DNA of 64,000 nucleotides from positions 868,001 through 932,000 of the forward strand of contig UWYS01000003.1 in assembly GCA_900291925.1 (NCBI GenBank), read 5' to 3'. The stretch's first letter is position 1; each line of letters begins with the position of its first letter. This document shows positions 63,296 to 64,000 of this stretch, one piece after another. A program made the translations under genes and the position numbers. The DNA is from Thecaphora thlaspeos. Lineage: Eukaryota; Basidiomycota; Ustilaginomycetes; Urocystidales; Glomosporiaceae. Under the pieces are notes generated by a model. It saw only the letters and a list, made by a program, of their open reading frames with translations. It searched no databases and was not told the origin of the DNA.

Positions 63296-64000
63296 GGTGA
63301 TGTATGTGTGTTGAGGCTTCTCGTTTTGTCCTTGTGGTTTTGTGTGGTTGTTGCGGTTGTGTTTGGGTGTGGTTCGTGAGACGGTAGCAGACGGGGGAGG
63401 AATGATTGGGGGAAGGCAGGGAGAACGCAAAGAGAGGACAAGGGGGAGGAGAGGCCGGAGCAAGGGAAATGGGCGGAAAGCGGCGCGGCTCGTGCCAGGC
63501 GTGCAAAGCCCTTTTTGCGCCGGTGGCCGCCGTGGATCTTTACTCAACACCAACACACCAACACTTGGCCCTCATTTCGGATCCGCCTCAGCCACGCGGC
63601 GACGCGCACACGCCAATCACGCTCTGCCATCGAGCAGGACGCCGCAACTCTACTAGCTGCGTCAGCTCCTCTTCCCACAGCGGAGCATCACTCCAAAGCC
63701 CGGCCGGCGGATCACATCCACCGAGGCTACTGTCAGCACTCGTCGCAACACAAAGGCGACCTTCTCTCCAGTCCTCTCCAACTCGCTCGCAAACGCCAAG
63801 GCAGTCGCCTCGAATGTCCATTTCTCCTCTCTCTCTCTCTCTCGCCCGAGTGTGTAGGGCAGCAACAGTCATCCTAGAAGGACCCGCCTCTGAAAAAGAG
63901 TCCATCGCCTTCGTCGCCATGGTTGCCCTTGATGTCTAGACTTCCTTGGTCTTCACCTGTCGACGCGGTCCGGGTGAAAGTTCTGACGAAGGACGGGGCG
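63296..64000. other. CDC20 promoter and right edge
   Basis: Two ACGCG motifs lie at 63594-63598 and 63602-63606, about 300 bases upstream of the CDC20 ATG. No gene can be supported before the window ends. Confidence 0.45.

Noticed and set aside
63296..63556. 87-codon N-terminal extension of CDC20
   Set aside because: Starts at a non-ATG codon and is low-complexity leader; family N-termini fit the ATG at 63295.

Overview
This is a GC-rich window of a fungal nuclear genome, very probably a basidiomycete and perhaps a member of Ustilaginomycotina (the subphylum is inference). The evidence is spliceosomal genes with short introns of mostly 85-145 bases (GTGAGT/GTAAGT donors, YAG acceptors), pyrimidine-rich leaders, and a fungal gene set: a beta-1,3-glucan synthase, a Gas1-type glucanosyltransferase, a Pfa4-type DHHC acyltransferase and Vta1. 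There are no bacterial-style operons. I found no CRISPR array, no convincing tRNA or rRNA, and no recognisable transposon.

Layout, left to right: secreted double-psi beta-barrel protein (-, 716-1632); TIM21 (-, 3400-4813) divergent from a Yippee protein (+, 5886-6344); a doubtful small gene (+, 7029-7429); a GPI-type cysteine-rich surface protein (+, 8091-9035); a paraoxonase-like membrane protein (-, 9672-11826); ribosomal eL19 (-, 12957-13720) divergent from ribosomal eS27 (+, 15059-16303); PFA4 (-, 17128-19344), YKT6 (-, 19927-21060), CENP-L/Fta1 (-, 21584-23431) and FKS1 (-, 24326-29818) head to tail; a 5-kb gene-poor stretch; GAS1-like (+, 34830-36551); rhomboid protease (-, 37365-39433) divergent from IWR1 (+, 40521-42587); an SDR oxidoreductase (+, 43034-44107); a 4.5-kb gene-poor stretch rich in simple repeats; a Ras GTPase (+, 48605-49980); VTA1 (+, 51599-53287); a C2H2 zinc-finger protein (+, 55674-56822) convergent on MCM4 (-, 57275-60556); and CDC20 (-, 61523-63295).

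Functionally this is mostly housekeeping: wall synthesis and remodelling (FKS1, GAS1), membrane traffic (PFA4, YKT6, VTA1), mitochondrial import (TIM21), translation (eL19, eS27), the cell cycle (CENP-L, MCM4, CDC20), RNA polymerase II nuclear import (IWR1) and signalling (Ras). I see no metabolic or defence cluster.

The most unusual signal is in gene structure. Two genes make their conserved protein only if microexons are spliced in: 4 bases in YKT6 (20044-20047), needed for the prenylated C-terminus, and 2 bases in the Ras gene (49124-49125), needed for the effector-region frame. Both are flanked by canonical splice sites and introns of normal size. Other structural oddities are a PFA4 C-terminal exon behind an oversized intron, an in-frame 96-base intron just before the CDC20 C-box, and an eS27 first coding exon that is only the ATG.
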